The notes below the pieces were generated by a model. That model was not told the origin of the DNA, searched no databases, and saw only the letters and a program-made list of their open reading frames with translations. DNA of 64,000 nt from Bugulina stolonifera (Eukaryota; Bryozoa; Gymnolaemata; Cheilostomatida; Bugulidae). Within the stretch, counting starts at the first letter, position 1, and each line of letters begins with the position of its first letter. Shown piece by piece: positions 15,201 through 28,626 of the stretch. The stretch covers positions 25,521,233 to 25,585,232 of the forward strand of contig OW285188.1 of NCBI GenBank assembly GCA_935421135.1, in the 5' to 3' direction. Both the position numbers and the translations under genes were made by a program.

Positions 15201-18200
15201 TGAGATAACTTGTATTTCCCTGCAATAGGTTATATTTGGTATTAAAACCAGTGATCTGCACACATCATAATTATATACTCAGTATTACATTGATAAGCCA
15301 GTCGGAAATCTAATGTGTATGTAAATACCAGTCAATTATATCCAATCTAATGATAATCAGTCGGAATTCATTCTGTATACTAAGAGTGATAATCAGTTTG
15401 ATAGGCTTATATCTTCCAATGGCTACTGGACTCTCTTTGCAAACATTTATTTATAAGCATCATTTCATTAGATGCATAATACTTTTATTGGTATCCGTTG
15501 TGTACCAAAAGTAAAATATTACAGTGAAATATATGAGATGTGTTATCAGACGCTCTGTTTTTATTCGTGTTCTATTCCGTTCCTTTCCACGTAGCAGAAG
15601 TAAATAAAACCATTAGGAACCATTTGGTCAACTTGGTAACTTAGCCTACTCATTTATTATTATCTTATGAGAGTTTCCATGCAAGACCTCTACCACAATA
15701 CATAGCCTACTTACATCCAACAATATACCTATACTACAAATGTACCTACACTACAATACGTACCTGCACTACAATACGTACCTACACTACAATACGTACC
15801 TACACTACAATACGTACCTGCACTACAATACATACCTACACTACAATACGTACCTGCACTACAATACGTACCTGCACTACAATACGTACCTACACTACAA
15901 TACGTACCTACACTACAATACGTACCTGCACTACAATACGTACCTGCACTACAATACGTACCTACACTACAATACGTACCTACACCACAATACATACCTA
16001 CACTACAATATTTACCTACACCATAATACGTACCTGCACTACAATACGTACCTGCACTACAATACGTACCTACACTACAATACGTACCTACACCATACAT
16101 GACAGAGTAAACTATTTTCTTGGTTTTCTCTCTATCGGTCTCCGTTACATCTGATATTGGTTTGTTCATCCTAAATTATAATATTACATGTGCATGTGTA
16201 TAGATTTAGTGCTATATAACTATATACATCTAGTGTCCTTATTACCATGCTTATCGTTATAACAGGTAGAAGCGTCCACAAAACCAAAAATCCTAAACAA
16301 TGCTCTATACCTAGATTACAGGGATTGGAATTTTTAGTGCACCCAATAAATTTAATTTCTGTAAATAATTCAGTGTTACTAAGAAGAACAAGAACAATCA
16401 ATAAAATGTTAAATATTGCATCAATATAATACTCCTCTACATCTCATTACATCTACACTTCCTAATTCTGGATAAAAATAGCAGAAAAGCTATAAATTCC
16501 GGTGTGAAGACTTTGCACTCGACTCTAAGGTATATTATTCAATCTATTGGAAATTAGGGCGGGAAGAGGAAGTTTGTAGCATTATTTATAATCTATTAAA
16601 GGCAGCACAGGTCACATGAGTAATTACATCTAATTACAGTCATGATGACGCTGCTGTCCCAACAAAGTCCTATTGGTGGTAACAGTTGCAGAGCAACCCC
16701 CAATAAACATCTTCTGCATACGTATTAAACCCTTGCAATTAATACTAACTAGTTGTGGGAGATTAGTCTAAGTTCCAACCGTTTAACATAGGAACAAAAT
16801 GGAGGGATGGGCAACAGCCCAACATACAAGTACATATTCTAATAGACTAAACTGTACATGGTATGATATAATGTATAATAGTTATTATGATGACTTGAAT
16901 TCAGTGCTCATTAGTACATGTGTTGGCAACATAACTAATATACATGTAAAGCGATGTAATATTATCTAAGAGAAGAGAAATTCTCAGAGGAGTCCATTAC
17001 CAACTTGTTACACCCAGAAATAGCCTCATTTTCTAGCCCTAAACATGATGTGGAGGCGCATTCAGTTGGCCATCCACAATAATTATCCGAATGTGATCTT
17101 TTACGGGTTAGGTCAATGAGTGAAAAATCGCAGATTATGCTGTTGAACATGAGACCCGCATGACCAATAATCGTTATCATTATTTGGTCATTCATCTGCT
17201 GTCTGGGACACCATATACCCCTCATTATCGTTTGATTATTCAATCAAGTCGGCAGCAACCATCGCTGCAGAGGGTCTCTCATTACTCACTAATTATAACA
17301 GCTAATTAAAGGCATTGCCCCCACCTCTTCATCAATATACCAGCGAGGTGCCATCACCAAAACAAATTAATTTACGTAGTCAAATGCATATTGACCTTAG
17401 CCTTAGTATCCACAAAGCAACCTCTCTCCGTTACAATTACAAAAATACTATTCGACTGAAAATATCAAAAAAATAGGTTGCTTATGTGTTTTCCTACCAC
17501 ACTGCGGAGAGATGCATAAATATATCTCGATTGTCGTCTTGAAGGGCCTCTATCAGTTTCTTATCACAGGCTATATGTGCAAATATCCTCAACTCTATCT
17601 GTTTGAAGTCTAAAATAAAAAGATTCATAAATTTTGAGGTTCGCAGGTGAATCTACATTTGATTGGCTTTGATATCTGTAGATCAATTAATATTATTATA
17701 GTATTATTATACTCATATCAGGATATGTTCATATTTATTATTTTTAATGGAGATAAAAAAATCTGTCTTGATCATATAACCGGGGTTCAATTTCAAGCTG
17801 TCTCATATCAGTGAGTAACTGGGTAATAGAATTCAAAGTCATTGCCATAATTCCACAGTAAGTCGCAGCACACAAAATAATTCTCGGCGATATATATAAC
17901 CATATTGATACCATAAGATAGTAATACAATGTACATGTATGTACATGTTGGTACATTTACAAGATTAGTAGCACCACAACTTCAATAGATGTGATATTTT
18001 CCACCCCTAAGATAAAGTGTGCAGAGGCAGAAGGGGGTACAGCTGAGTCCATAGGGTAGTCTAGTGCATACAGTATGCAGTTGAGACTATTACACTGCTA
18101 TACAGTGTATATAACATAGTGATACAACAATACAAGGGTTTATATTGTGAGTACAATAGGAGTTTATTATCAATATATACCCCAGTTTATTACCAATATA

Positions 18201-21200
18201 CATTGTAACAGGGAAAATCAAAATACAAGATCAATACAAGTAAAACTCCCAAAACAAAAGGTACACAAATAAGAAATACTATGCAAACAAATTATTACGT
18301 GATCATTATACACACAGGTGGTGTAACAGCCTCAAGGATAAAAGAGAGGTCATGGGCCTTGATGATAACACAATGTGAGTGAAAGTAATCCAGCCCGACA
18401 GCTAGTGTACACAATATTTTTTTAGATGCATTTTATTTGCAAATTATAACATTGTTATTTGTTGAGAGTGGCTTCACTGTGCTACCGAATTAAAACGAAT
18501 CTAAGTGGTCCAAAGGCTAATGCAACCCACCAACAGAAATGGTAAATAATTCTGTTCAACATGACTGTCTGAGAGGTTTTTATTGCATTAGTTTTAATCA
18601 ATAATACATGTCTATATTATAAAATTATAACTAGTATTTTATAGCTGTTGGTGGCACATCTACATGTAACAAAAATAAGAACCAAAATGTGACGCCTATG
18701 ATGATGGAGGTACTTCTCCTCTTTAATAAAAAAGTGATTTTGTCTCAAAATCTCACAGGATTTTGGAATAAAATGTTCAAAGTTGGGTAATACATGAATC
18801 AGCAAAACTTCAACTTAAAAAGGAAAATAGAACAGGTAGCAGGTAATGGAGACCTAAAATACATGGAACTCGAGTTTACAGTACAGAGGACACACAGTCT
18901 ATAGTACAGAGAGTACAAAGCATATAACTACATGATCTTACCTACTGACAAGAATGTATGGCCATCTCTTGGTATGTAAACACTCCGAGGGCAAACACCG
19001 ACCTTGTCACCTTTGTCTAATCAAACAAAAATTAAAACAATATTATTTAATATGTTTAAAACAATACCCATAGGCCAACATTACAATCACAGTGAAAGCA
19101 TACAGTCGAGTGAGTAGCAATCCTAAATAGGAGTGGGTACACTCCATACGCAGAGACATTCCTTACAACTTATTCACCATAGATGTAAATGATCAGTGCG
19201 CCTCAATACAATGTTTTTGATGCTAATCAGATTTTAATTGAAAATTAAATTTTGGTACAATTCATGTAGCTAATGTTGCATATATTACATCCCACAGGCC
19301 ATAACTGCATAATATAGCCATATACTATAATAATATTTACATAACATAATATGTTGTTACGTAAATATTCATTTAATCATACTCAACTATAATTCCACTA
19401 AACTTAAAAATATTCCTAATATCTTTACCTTATAGCCACATTGATGATAAAAATCATGGCGGCAATTGACATTGGCCTACTGTTCCTTCAACGTTCTCGG
19501 TCAAATCATACAATGTTTAATTTTGAAGTAACTTTCATACTATTCTATCCAATGTTTACACCATTACCTTAACTCTCCGCCAACTTTCAGAGATAAGGTT
19601 GAGCCCACCAGACCTGAGAAACTAACAACCACGTATTTTGAAGAGCGTAGAATGAACTGCTGTTACTGAACCACAATATCGACGAAACTTGAAACCTGCT
19701 GGCACTCTGCCAGACTTGCAACTATTATGAGCATCGTGTAATTTCTGTCTATCAAATTCGCAATTTAAAACAGTTTCTAAGGAAAGCCCGTTCTCATGGC
19801 TAACATATTAAACTAGACCACACAAACACATATTACATCTAGTTATGTGACTGACCGCATTACGTGTCCATTCTAAACAAGGTTGAAAACTAAAATTATT
19901 CAAATTCCTCCAGTATAATATTTCACTCAAGCCAAATAATGCTAATTAACCTTCTAATGGAGTAAACCGCTTGATTTACCTTCAGTAGCCTATGCAGGGC
20001 GAACATAATACTATGTCACACATTGGATCAGCCTCGGTAGTAAATGAATTCGACAAGATGGCTGTTTGACCGAGGCCAAAACTGCTACCACCCCGGGTTC
20101 GCTTGAGCAAAGCAAAACATCTCTCCAACATCGACACACTTTAGTTTCTCGCAGGTATTTTGTTTGGTTTGGTGCATTAACGACAAATTGCACCAGAAAT
20201 GAGATGAGCATCTCTGGCCAAAATGAAACTGGCACCTAATCTAGTTGGTACCAACCATCAATCCAGGTGAGTGAAGTCTTTGGGATTCCTTGTATATTTG
20301 GTTTACTAGACTGTAATCTACCAGTAGTGGCTGTAGTTTGATCCCACTGAGTTTTTAACACGTTGTTTATGATGAAGCCTCTCATTCCAGTTACGTATGT
20401 ACTGTGCACCTTGTACATCTACAGCATCAGCATATATATATTATAAGAATGTTGTATTATATAAATGCATAATTTTATATGTACATGAAAATATAAAGTG
20501 GTGCTACACTGTACAATGAATAATTGTGATATACTGTACGTGCATTCATTCACAGTTCATCACATACAATTGCCTGTATATAAGCCGGGATAACATTCAA
20601 AGTAATACCTGTCTATGGTTAAGTACGATACCCGGTAGAGGGTGATACGTAACCAGCTGGTTTAGCATTCCCTCTGAAGTTGACACTTGCTGATTTTTAG
20701 CAGTCTTGTACAACGTGTTGTTGGGTAAGTGCTTATCTAACTTCAGTCTGTCATACAATATCTAACAAAATTTACAATAATATAGTGTCTGGCCACACGC
20801 CTCAGAAGGTTTGGAATGTTTAGATCAGCAGAGATACCACTAGAATACTATAATCACGCTTATTAAATCTCTTCAATTCTTGGGGTCAGCTCATAAGTAC
20901 AGCGCTTTCAGAGAATAATATTCAGGGTAACCAGAATACAATATACAATATTGCAACATTATGGTAAACTCCTGAAAAAATGGCGAACATAGCAACATTT
21001 AGACGCACAAGTATTTAGTCTATTATATAATCGTTGAGTCCCTACAAACTCGTTGTTTACAATAGCTACTATAATCATGTAGTACGTAAAGAAACAATAT
21101 TATGCAGATACATGTTGTACATCCAGATACATGTATCTGCAACATAAACTTTTACTCACCTGCCTTAGTTGAGGTGCACTGTTTAGCGATATAGGACTTC

Positions 21201-24200
21201 CAACACAAGCCACCGATCTTTTCTCTAAAGCTTTAATCTCAGTCTAAATGCAAAAACGTACAAGAGACCACAACTCCATGTTGCAATCCACCATTCAAAA
21301 TTGTAGGAATAATGTTAACCATTTCTCAATTCCTCAAAATAGTTACAACATTCTCTTTGTAAGAAATATATTTGTGAGTAGAAAAGTAGCGTAGTGGTCA
21401 GTGTGTCCGACCACTGCAAGAGCACAACCTATTTCCTTCCTTCCCCAAACCGAATCATCATAAAACAAGACCATTTTTTTATAAAACTATGTAAATGCTT
21501 TGAAATCAACAGAAAACCATTTCTAAACCAGGTTTCAAGGTATTCCATATGCTATAAGAGATTGACTGCGATATACAGTACATGTACCATGGTGCCTGTA
21601 TAGTTTATGTGCAAATGTGCGTTACGCAAATGTGCATTACGCAACGACATTATAATGCAAATAATTTCTCATGTCTCACATCGAATATAATTTGAATTTG
21701 AATAAAATTTTGTAAAGAATCAAAGGATTTTCAGGGTCACATTACAATAATATAACATAATACTAAACGGAAATTTTACTCGAAAATGCCAATTGTAAAA
21801 AGGTCTTGTGAACAAAAGGTTGTTTAGATTCTGCCTATATTCTTATATAATAAAAGAAAGAAAGTTGACACCCGGAACAAATAGAACAAACAGATCAGCT
21901 AAACAGAGATAGAGACCCATTATATCTTTCACGGCAACACACGATACCTGGAGGCCTTCATAAACACATCCATAGCAGTAACACCATAAAGACAAATATA
22001 TAATATTTACATTACACTACGGCTTTCACCATTTCCGCTGAACAAGGTCAACTTACTATTATTTTAGTCACCGTTGCTGTGATGTTAATTGTGAGAATAG
22101 CAGTGTAACTTACATTCATGAGCCTATCCACAAGGTTTAGCTGTTTTATATCAACATACAGCCCTTTACATTCCATAGTGACCAGAATAGGTATGAGGGA
22201 CAACTCCAAAAAGTAAACACTCATCATATTCCTCTCATCCAACTTTTTCAGTTGACTGTTAAATTCTTTCCACGCCTTATCAGCAAGACTGTTCAACGCT
22301 GAGACCTAAAGTATTGGAAATGAACATGCTGCATTTGGTTCTGCAATTGTTGCATATACTGCACAAGTCATGTACTTGTATTTTTAGATGTACATTGTAT
22401 ATACTGCATTATTTTGTATTTATATACATATGTATAACATAGAATTCAAGCATTGGGCTTTACGTAATAAATAATAACTATATTTATTTATTTCTGCAAA
22501 CTAAGGAGTTTGCAATAACTAATATTTATCCATGTACAGTATGTATAATAACATTACATATCATATAATAACAGTGTTACATCTTGCTTGGCTAGATTGA
22601 AACTACATTAGCTAAATTGCAAACATTAAAAGCACCTTAGGGTGTTATTTGAATAAATAGGAATATTATAATTGTACCATCTACACATTTTGTATAACCA
22701 GAATTACTGTTCCAATTAATTGCAGTAATTAAGCAAGCTGTATCAATTTTAGCCCTTTACAATAATCAAACTTGCATATAAACTAGCCTCAGTTCTAAAT
22801 AGCCTTAGTTCTAAATAGCCCAAATAGCAGTGAACTTGTGGCAATCTCTCTATATTTACCTTATTGGTTACATTTGTATAAACAAGAACATTCTTGGAGA
22901 AATCATCGGAGTTCAGGAGCCAACTGGCTAAGCAAATATCTTTAAACTTCAGGCTGTGAATATCTACAATTTAAATTTGGATATCATGTACCACTGGACA
23001 CTATGTACCATTGTACACTATGTATACATGTAGGCCTATACTACTGGACACTAGTGTTCATCGAGCTACGACCAGTTGGATATACTGTAACTACTTGTAT
23101 TGTGACAAACCTGAAAGATGCAGCAAACCAGCCTCAATAAGCTGACTTATTAGAGACTTGGCATCATTGCACACTGCTGGGCTCTCCCCAAAGCAACATA
23201 AAAGAAGCGATCTAAAATAGTTACCAAACCTTATTTAAAGCCAAAAAGTCATTACATGCATTATTGCATACAATATAGTGTATTATTATACATGTACATT
23301 GTAATATGGATGGTGACCAATTCCCCAGCTCCAAGGAAATAAGAACAAAGAATAAGAATAGATAATGGAGCATAACACTTAGCTTAGCGTAGAAATAAAA
23401 TACTATTTCTGGGTCAGGGAATTGGAATTTGGAAGCTGAAGTATGATGAATATGACAGCTGGCAGCAGTATCAACACTGTTAGCTGGCAGCAGTATCAAC
23501 GCTGTACATGATGATGCACTGATATTATCAGACCACAAACAATAATGTGCAGTGATGTAGAAGAGACTGCAATGAAAGGGTGCATAATACTGAACATAAA
23601 AAGAAGATCCTCCTGGAGGTGCTACCAATCAGGAACTAAGTAAATAAATGAGAACAAACAACAACTGTGATTGAATGAATAGCATAGGAATCAATCAATA
23701 GTAAAAATAATTGGCATAATTCAAATTCCACCTAATGCATTGTAGTGATTGTGATTGATAGTGCTGGGCTTTGAGAGAAGGGTTTACAGACAGAGGTATG
23801 ATGAAGCTCTCCCACTGTCCCTCTGTACCTGGCTCCAAAGATAATGATATCTGAATGGGAGCCATCAATGCATTCAATTTACAGTCTCCACCCCCCTGAA
23901 TAACAAAGTATTGAATGTGACTTTTAACAGTTTGCTAAACAATAGGACGATCAGGGGGTCAACACCTTCAAGTAGACATAGTAAATAAAGGAGACAAAAG
24001 AACAAAACAAGCAGCGTTCTCAACAATATCATATCTGCTGACCCAACTATAAAATGATAAACAATCAGTCACAAAGCGAGATTGATAATTATTGATGACG
24101 TAGCAAATGAGAATCGGTTTTATAGGACTTTATAGGACTGATATATTGTCATATATATTCACACATACATGTACATGTAGCGCACTACTAACAGTTATAT

Positions 24201-26670
24201 TAGTCTCTAGTGACCAGATCATATTATACAACAAACAACCCACCTTGTAGAATTGAACTATTATATAGATATGTACAATGTACATACATATTGATACCTT
24301 GATAACAGAGAACTCATTAGTGTGTCAGGGTTGACTCCCTCAGGAACACATACATCAACAAAGCAATAATCCCTACATGTCACATGTATTACCACATGCA
24401 TTGGCTCAAGGTCCATACCTTGCTAGCACTGCTTGTTATACACACTACAGATTTGCTCCTCTGTGCAAGGTCACACAACCTCTTACAATTCTCTACCACA
24501 TACTCTTCCCACCTTGCAGTATCGTTACATTTCTGGTCAGCATCTGTAGCTGCAGAATGAGTATCACAGTTTATGTGCAGCGCATACCTGTGGCACATTG
24601 CTAGCAGTATATTCCCATGCATTGACACTGATGGATGATACCAAGATGGCAACCAAAGAGAGTCTAATGTAATTGTAACCTCTACTTGAGATTGGCCGAT
24701 AACAAGTTACGTCGTTAGCCAGCAGCTGTTGGTCACTTCACACTCTGTGATAGCAATTTAAAAGACTAAACATCATTTTGCCTCAAGTCATAGGCCTACC
24801 TGTGCATCCATACGTTGCACAATATTCTAGTGAAAATAATACACTATACATTATACAGTATAACTACACTACAATACAAAATTGAGCTAATACAATAAAT
24901 AATGTATACTATAATCATCATAGGACTATAATATTATATGTTTAGTGTTTTAACGAACCCAAATCAGTAAATGAATAGATTTTGATCACTTACCTAACAT
25001 GTTAGATATTTTCCTTTTCTTACTAGTTCGGGGAGTAGAAGATTTAGCAGACGAGTGCAGCTTAGAGGTTGATACAAGAGGCTTTGGAGTTTTTACATGT
25101 AGCCAGTCTAGCAGTGTTCCATCTCTGGTATCCTCACGGCCTGTCTCTATGTTTGCTGATACATCTGGTAGAGTATAGGCTTCTTGCTTCTTATAAAACT
25201 TGAATGATTTCTTAGGTTTACATATGTTACTGGCTAAAACAATATTTCGTTCACTCAAAATACCCACACTGGTGGATTGGCAGCAAGTACATGCAGTATA
25301 CCATTCACTAGTACGTACATATTGGAGTACAGATGGAGTTGTGTCATCCTGATAATATGCAAACTAAGAGAGGAAAACTGCTAGTATGAGCTGGCAGTGT
25401 CTTATGGATAGGTGGTGAATATTGTATAAATATTTAAATTAACTATAATTACACTTAAAAATTGATGTGAAGGAAGTAGAACTAACTAGTATGTCACTGC
25501 CAACTGGTATTCATCATAACAATTGTGTTATAAGTTATAATAGCATACTGTGTATACGTTATATAGTAAATTTCTAATTGTTTCTCACCAATTGCTTTTT
25601 CTGCAAGGTTCAACTCCATAGAAACATGACTGGGTAATTCCATAGGAACATGACTGGGTTTAGAGATCGTACTCGTGTCACTAGTTTGAATTACCAGGGG
25701 TGTAGATTGAGAGTTTAGCTGATCACTTGTAGCAATATTTGCAGTTAAATGATTGAAAGCAGGTGTCAGAAGCTCAGTTTGACTACCTGCCTGGGGTTGA
25801 GTTACTTGATTGTCCTCAATGAATGTCTCATCTAGCCGAGCCTTCACTCTTGACTTAGATGATGGTTGTTCTTCCACTCTGCTAATTAATTTGAATTATC
25901 TCCTGAACAACATGGTGGATTGTGGGTGGTAGAGGGGTAGTAAAATAATATTGTTACCTGCGTTTATTCCCAAACAGAATCCAACAAAGTGTAAGCAATA
26001 CTATAGAGATGGCATGCTATACATTTAAATCTTGTAATACCATTTTTCTTACCTGAAATTACATGCTTCTGGAAGTCTCTTGATGCCGCCGGTTCCTAGA
26101 CGTGTACTATCAGTGCCTTGAAGAAATGCTTACATTTTACACTAACCACAATATCAGAAATAAAAATACGTATTTACAGAACATATTATGAGAAGAAACA
26201 AAAGAAAACGAGAGGTGCATCTTACAAATCTTGTTTATCGATGCATAGCCAAATGGGGAAATCCGGTTAGAAAAACTAAATGAACCATATTGTACATAAA
26301 TGCCATACCCTTGTACTTTTCTTGTTTTATATTCTCGGTGTCACCTGCAGAAACAAACACACTGCTTCCATGTGGGTAATCAACATCTGTAAGCAAACAG
26401 CTTCACTTCTAAGTAATTCATACAAAATCTGGATAGAGCTCCCATATCCATCAAATCAAGAGAATTCGCCAGGGTCAAAGAAATATTCCAAAAATTGACA
26501 CACAAAATTTCCTTCCTGAATGAATGCTCGTGAATAAAATTGCACAAGAGGCAGATGCACCTACCAAAAATAGCATTGTAAACCACTTGTTCAGCGTCCG
26601 TATACATTGTCGCTTCAATGCTAGATCTTAAAGGAGGACACGGCATGAACCTGTGCCTCGTATATGACAT
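9226..26670 (-). CDS. POLN: DNA polymerase nu, family A
   Basis: About 925 codons in 20 exons: 26565-26670, 26053-26095, 25589-25878, 24994-25348, 24419-24663, 23732-23895, 23111-23211, 22860-22963, 22114-22305, 21160-21243, 20609-20761, 20256-20418, 18942-19016, 17498-17609, 16088-16170, 15088-15219, 11235-11345, 10425-10500, 9950-10017, 9226-9347. Borders are GT/AG and phases agree except exon 3 to exon 4. Landmarks: LNSAPQLRQ/ILYDRL and HPLPGIVLNHRQ (thumb region), TATTGRLQSSKPNIQGIP, motif A DFKQIELRIFAH, motif B/O-helix DREKTKKIVYSVMYG with the R, K, Y and G spacing of family A, GRHRVLPNI, VQGSAADICKLAM and motif C QIHDELLYEV. There is no helicase domain, and NIQGIPK is nu-like rather than theta-like. 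Length is close to vertebrate POLN (about 900). Known role of the family: nuclear translesion and crosslink/recombination repair synthesis. The first four exons are poorly conserved. Confidence 0.93.
11115..11129 (+). repeat. Poly-C tract, 15 bases
   Basis: An uninterrupted run of 15 C in a POLN intron, about 110 bp upstream (in plus coordinates) of exon 11235-11345. On the transcribed strand it is a G-run. A similar 14-base run lies at 27022-27035 outside the gene, and an 8-9 base run lies near 54438. Confidence 0.9.
11346..15087. other. Large POLN intron, no assignable content
   Basis: At 3.7 kb this is the longest POLN intron, between the exons encoding FPGIQKF...CQKRG and the GRHRVLPNI exon. 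ORFs at 11397-11660, 12535-12969 and 13704-13967 (plus) and 13822-14010 and 14835-15050 (minus) show no domain. The 13570-13990 part is visibly less AT-rich than its surroundings and may be a decayed insertion, but I find no termini. Confidence 0.5.
15728..16096. repeat. 18-bp minisatellite starting at the POLN O-helix exon donor
   Basis: About 20 tandem copies of an 18-bp unit (plus strand CTACACTACAATACGTAC, with TGCACT variants). On the coding minus strand the array begins at the 3' end of exon 16088-16170: exon end GTGTAG, donor GTACGT, then each later unit repeats TGTAG|GTACGT or TGCAG|GTACGT. Because 18 is a multiple of 3, the exon frame stays open through the whole array, reading repeats of VGTYCS/AGTYCS. 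Confidence 0.95.
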
Positions 26671-28626
26671 ACTCAGTCTGTAAAAGAGTAGCACATTTCG
26701 CAGCCTTTATACAACTTGTTTTGTTTTCAATATACATTATTTGCCATTGCATAGCGCATAAAATGCAGCGTTATAACTGATAAGAGATAGAAGAGTGTCA
26801 GAGTCAAAATATATCGTAGCTTGTGTAGTTTGAGCGATATAACCTAGTATAGTATCCATCTTCTAGACTGAATATAAGTGAATAAGACTGATGCACATGT
26901 AGAGACAGCTTGTCTATTCTACTCGAAATGAAGACAAAGGGCCAAATAGAATTGCATGCCAGGTTACAAGGTTCAAAACTTGTGGCACTGCTAACTTTAA
27001 GTGGAAAGGGTGTGAGGAGTACCCCCCCCCCCCCCACATGCACCACAGTCACAGTGCGGTGCATGTAGAGGGTGATCATGACTGTGACCCTGCTTATTAT
27101 ACATAACATAAACATTAGATTAGTATATTTTATCACATGGCATAGGTCAGACTAATTCAGAGGCATTTATTTAATTATTATTATAGTAAAGTTAAAAATA
27201 TATTCATATTGATATTCATAACACTTTACGCAGATGCTTGGTTAATCAGACAAATGGCTCAATGTACCAACTGACCGTGGGTCTGTGGATGTGCATGCAC
27301 TGAAATATACTTCACTAGTGTCAGCCTGTTAGTGAGCCTCTGAGCCTCTGAGCTCAGTGCTCTTTTCAATTTATTATCATTATTGATTATATTATGGTTA
27401 ATATTTATATTTTATTATTAATTATAACAATTATAATTACTATTACATAAATATCATTATTATTATTATTATAAATCATTTTATTATATTATTATAATTG
27501 TTATTAATTATATAAATAAATATCTAAATTATTATAATTATTATTAATTATTATTATTATTTATAAAATAAAATTACATATCATAATGATATCCATATGT
27601 CACTGGCTTTCAAGGGCTCTCCTCAGTACCAAAATGATACAAGTCATGTTATGTCCAACAAAGCATAAAATTAATGAGCAAAATTATACATGTTATGTAC
27701 CACTTTGACTTTGATTTTGCTCAGTGCAAGTCTAATCAAAAAGTAACAATTATGTGTCACTATCTTTGCATGTGTAATGTGTATCATTTTGAGTTGAATT
27801 TTGCAAATTTTCCTCGAGCTCTACAACTGAATATACTACATTTGTATATTCTAAACAAGCTACTATGAGAAGACTTCAATGATTTACAGCAGACCAATAA
27901 TTCTCTTTGCCAATAAATAGTTGATCTCAAAATGATACATATTGTATCGAAATCATAGAGAAGATAACTCTGTGGTAAAATTACTCGTATTGCTACGACG
28001 GAATGCAATAAGCAAGAGAGAACAACTTCAGAACTATTACCACCAGTTTCTTGTGTAAGGTGAAGTTATAACAAGTCATCTCACTACATTTGTCCTTTAC
28101 TTGTGACAAATTTGCAGTTTTGGCACAGCTAAGCCTACTAATAACTAATAAGTAATGAATCAAATCCAAAACATTCACTTCAATCTGTAAAAATGACTAT
28201 TTCCAGTTGTAGATAGCAGCAGTGTAAGATAAAGTGGAAGGAGTATTCTTCTACATGTACGCATACATAGTATTACCTTGTGACACACAGTGATTTCACT
28301 TATTTTTTGGTTTGCTACAAGACAGTAGCAGTTACAAAAACAAAGAATCGTCTTACATAGTCTTGTATTGCACAATAATAATGGTAGTCTTAACATAGTA
28401 TTTTCAGAAACATGAAATACAATATAATTGGTTAAACCTGCCCCCTGCCCCTAACAATTCAAAAATATATAGTGACAAATTATAACCTTAACCAAAATCT
28501 AACTAATATTATTTATAATACTGTGTGGTTTGGTTACGTGAGTCCCACACAGGTAGCTGTACTACGGTACATATTTTGTGGGATTTTTTCTTACTGCCCA
28601 CTATTATAGCTGCAAATAGAAGTCAT
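26671..28626. other. Intergenic spacer between POLN and the left ACY1 gene
   Basis: Holds the upstream region of POLN: an acceptor-like CTACTCTTTTACAG lies just before the POLN start codon, suggesting a 5'UTR intron. It also holds the 3' end of the left ACY1 gene. Contents: a 14-base poly-C run at 27022-27035 and a very AT-rich low-complexity block (TTATTA/TAATTA) at about 27360-27590. Short ORFs at 26804-27136 and 27674-28396 have no recognisable family. Confidence 0.55.

Noticed and set aside
15728..16096. CRISPR-like regular array
   Set aside because: Units are contiguous with no unique spacers, and the context is an intron of an animal gene.
15729..16169. ORFs of 146 and 120 codons on both strands
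   Set aside because: Only the first 27 codons of the minus ORF are a real exon (POLN motif B). The rest, and the plus ORF, are the 18-bp minisatellite.
21385..21420. tRNA box A-like GTAGCGTAGTGGTCAGTG
   Set aside because: No box B at the right distance; too short to call a SINE.
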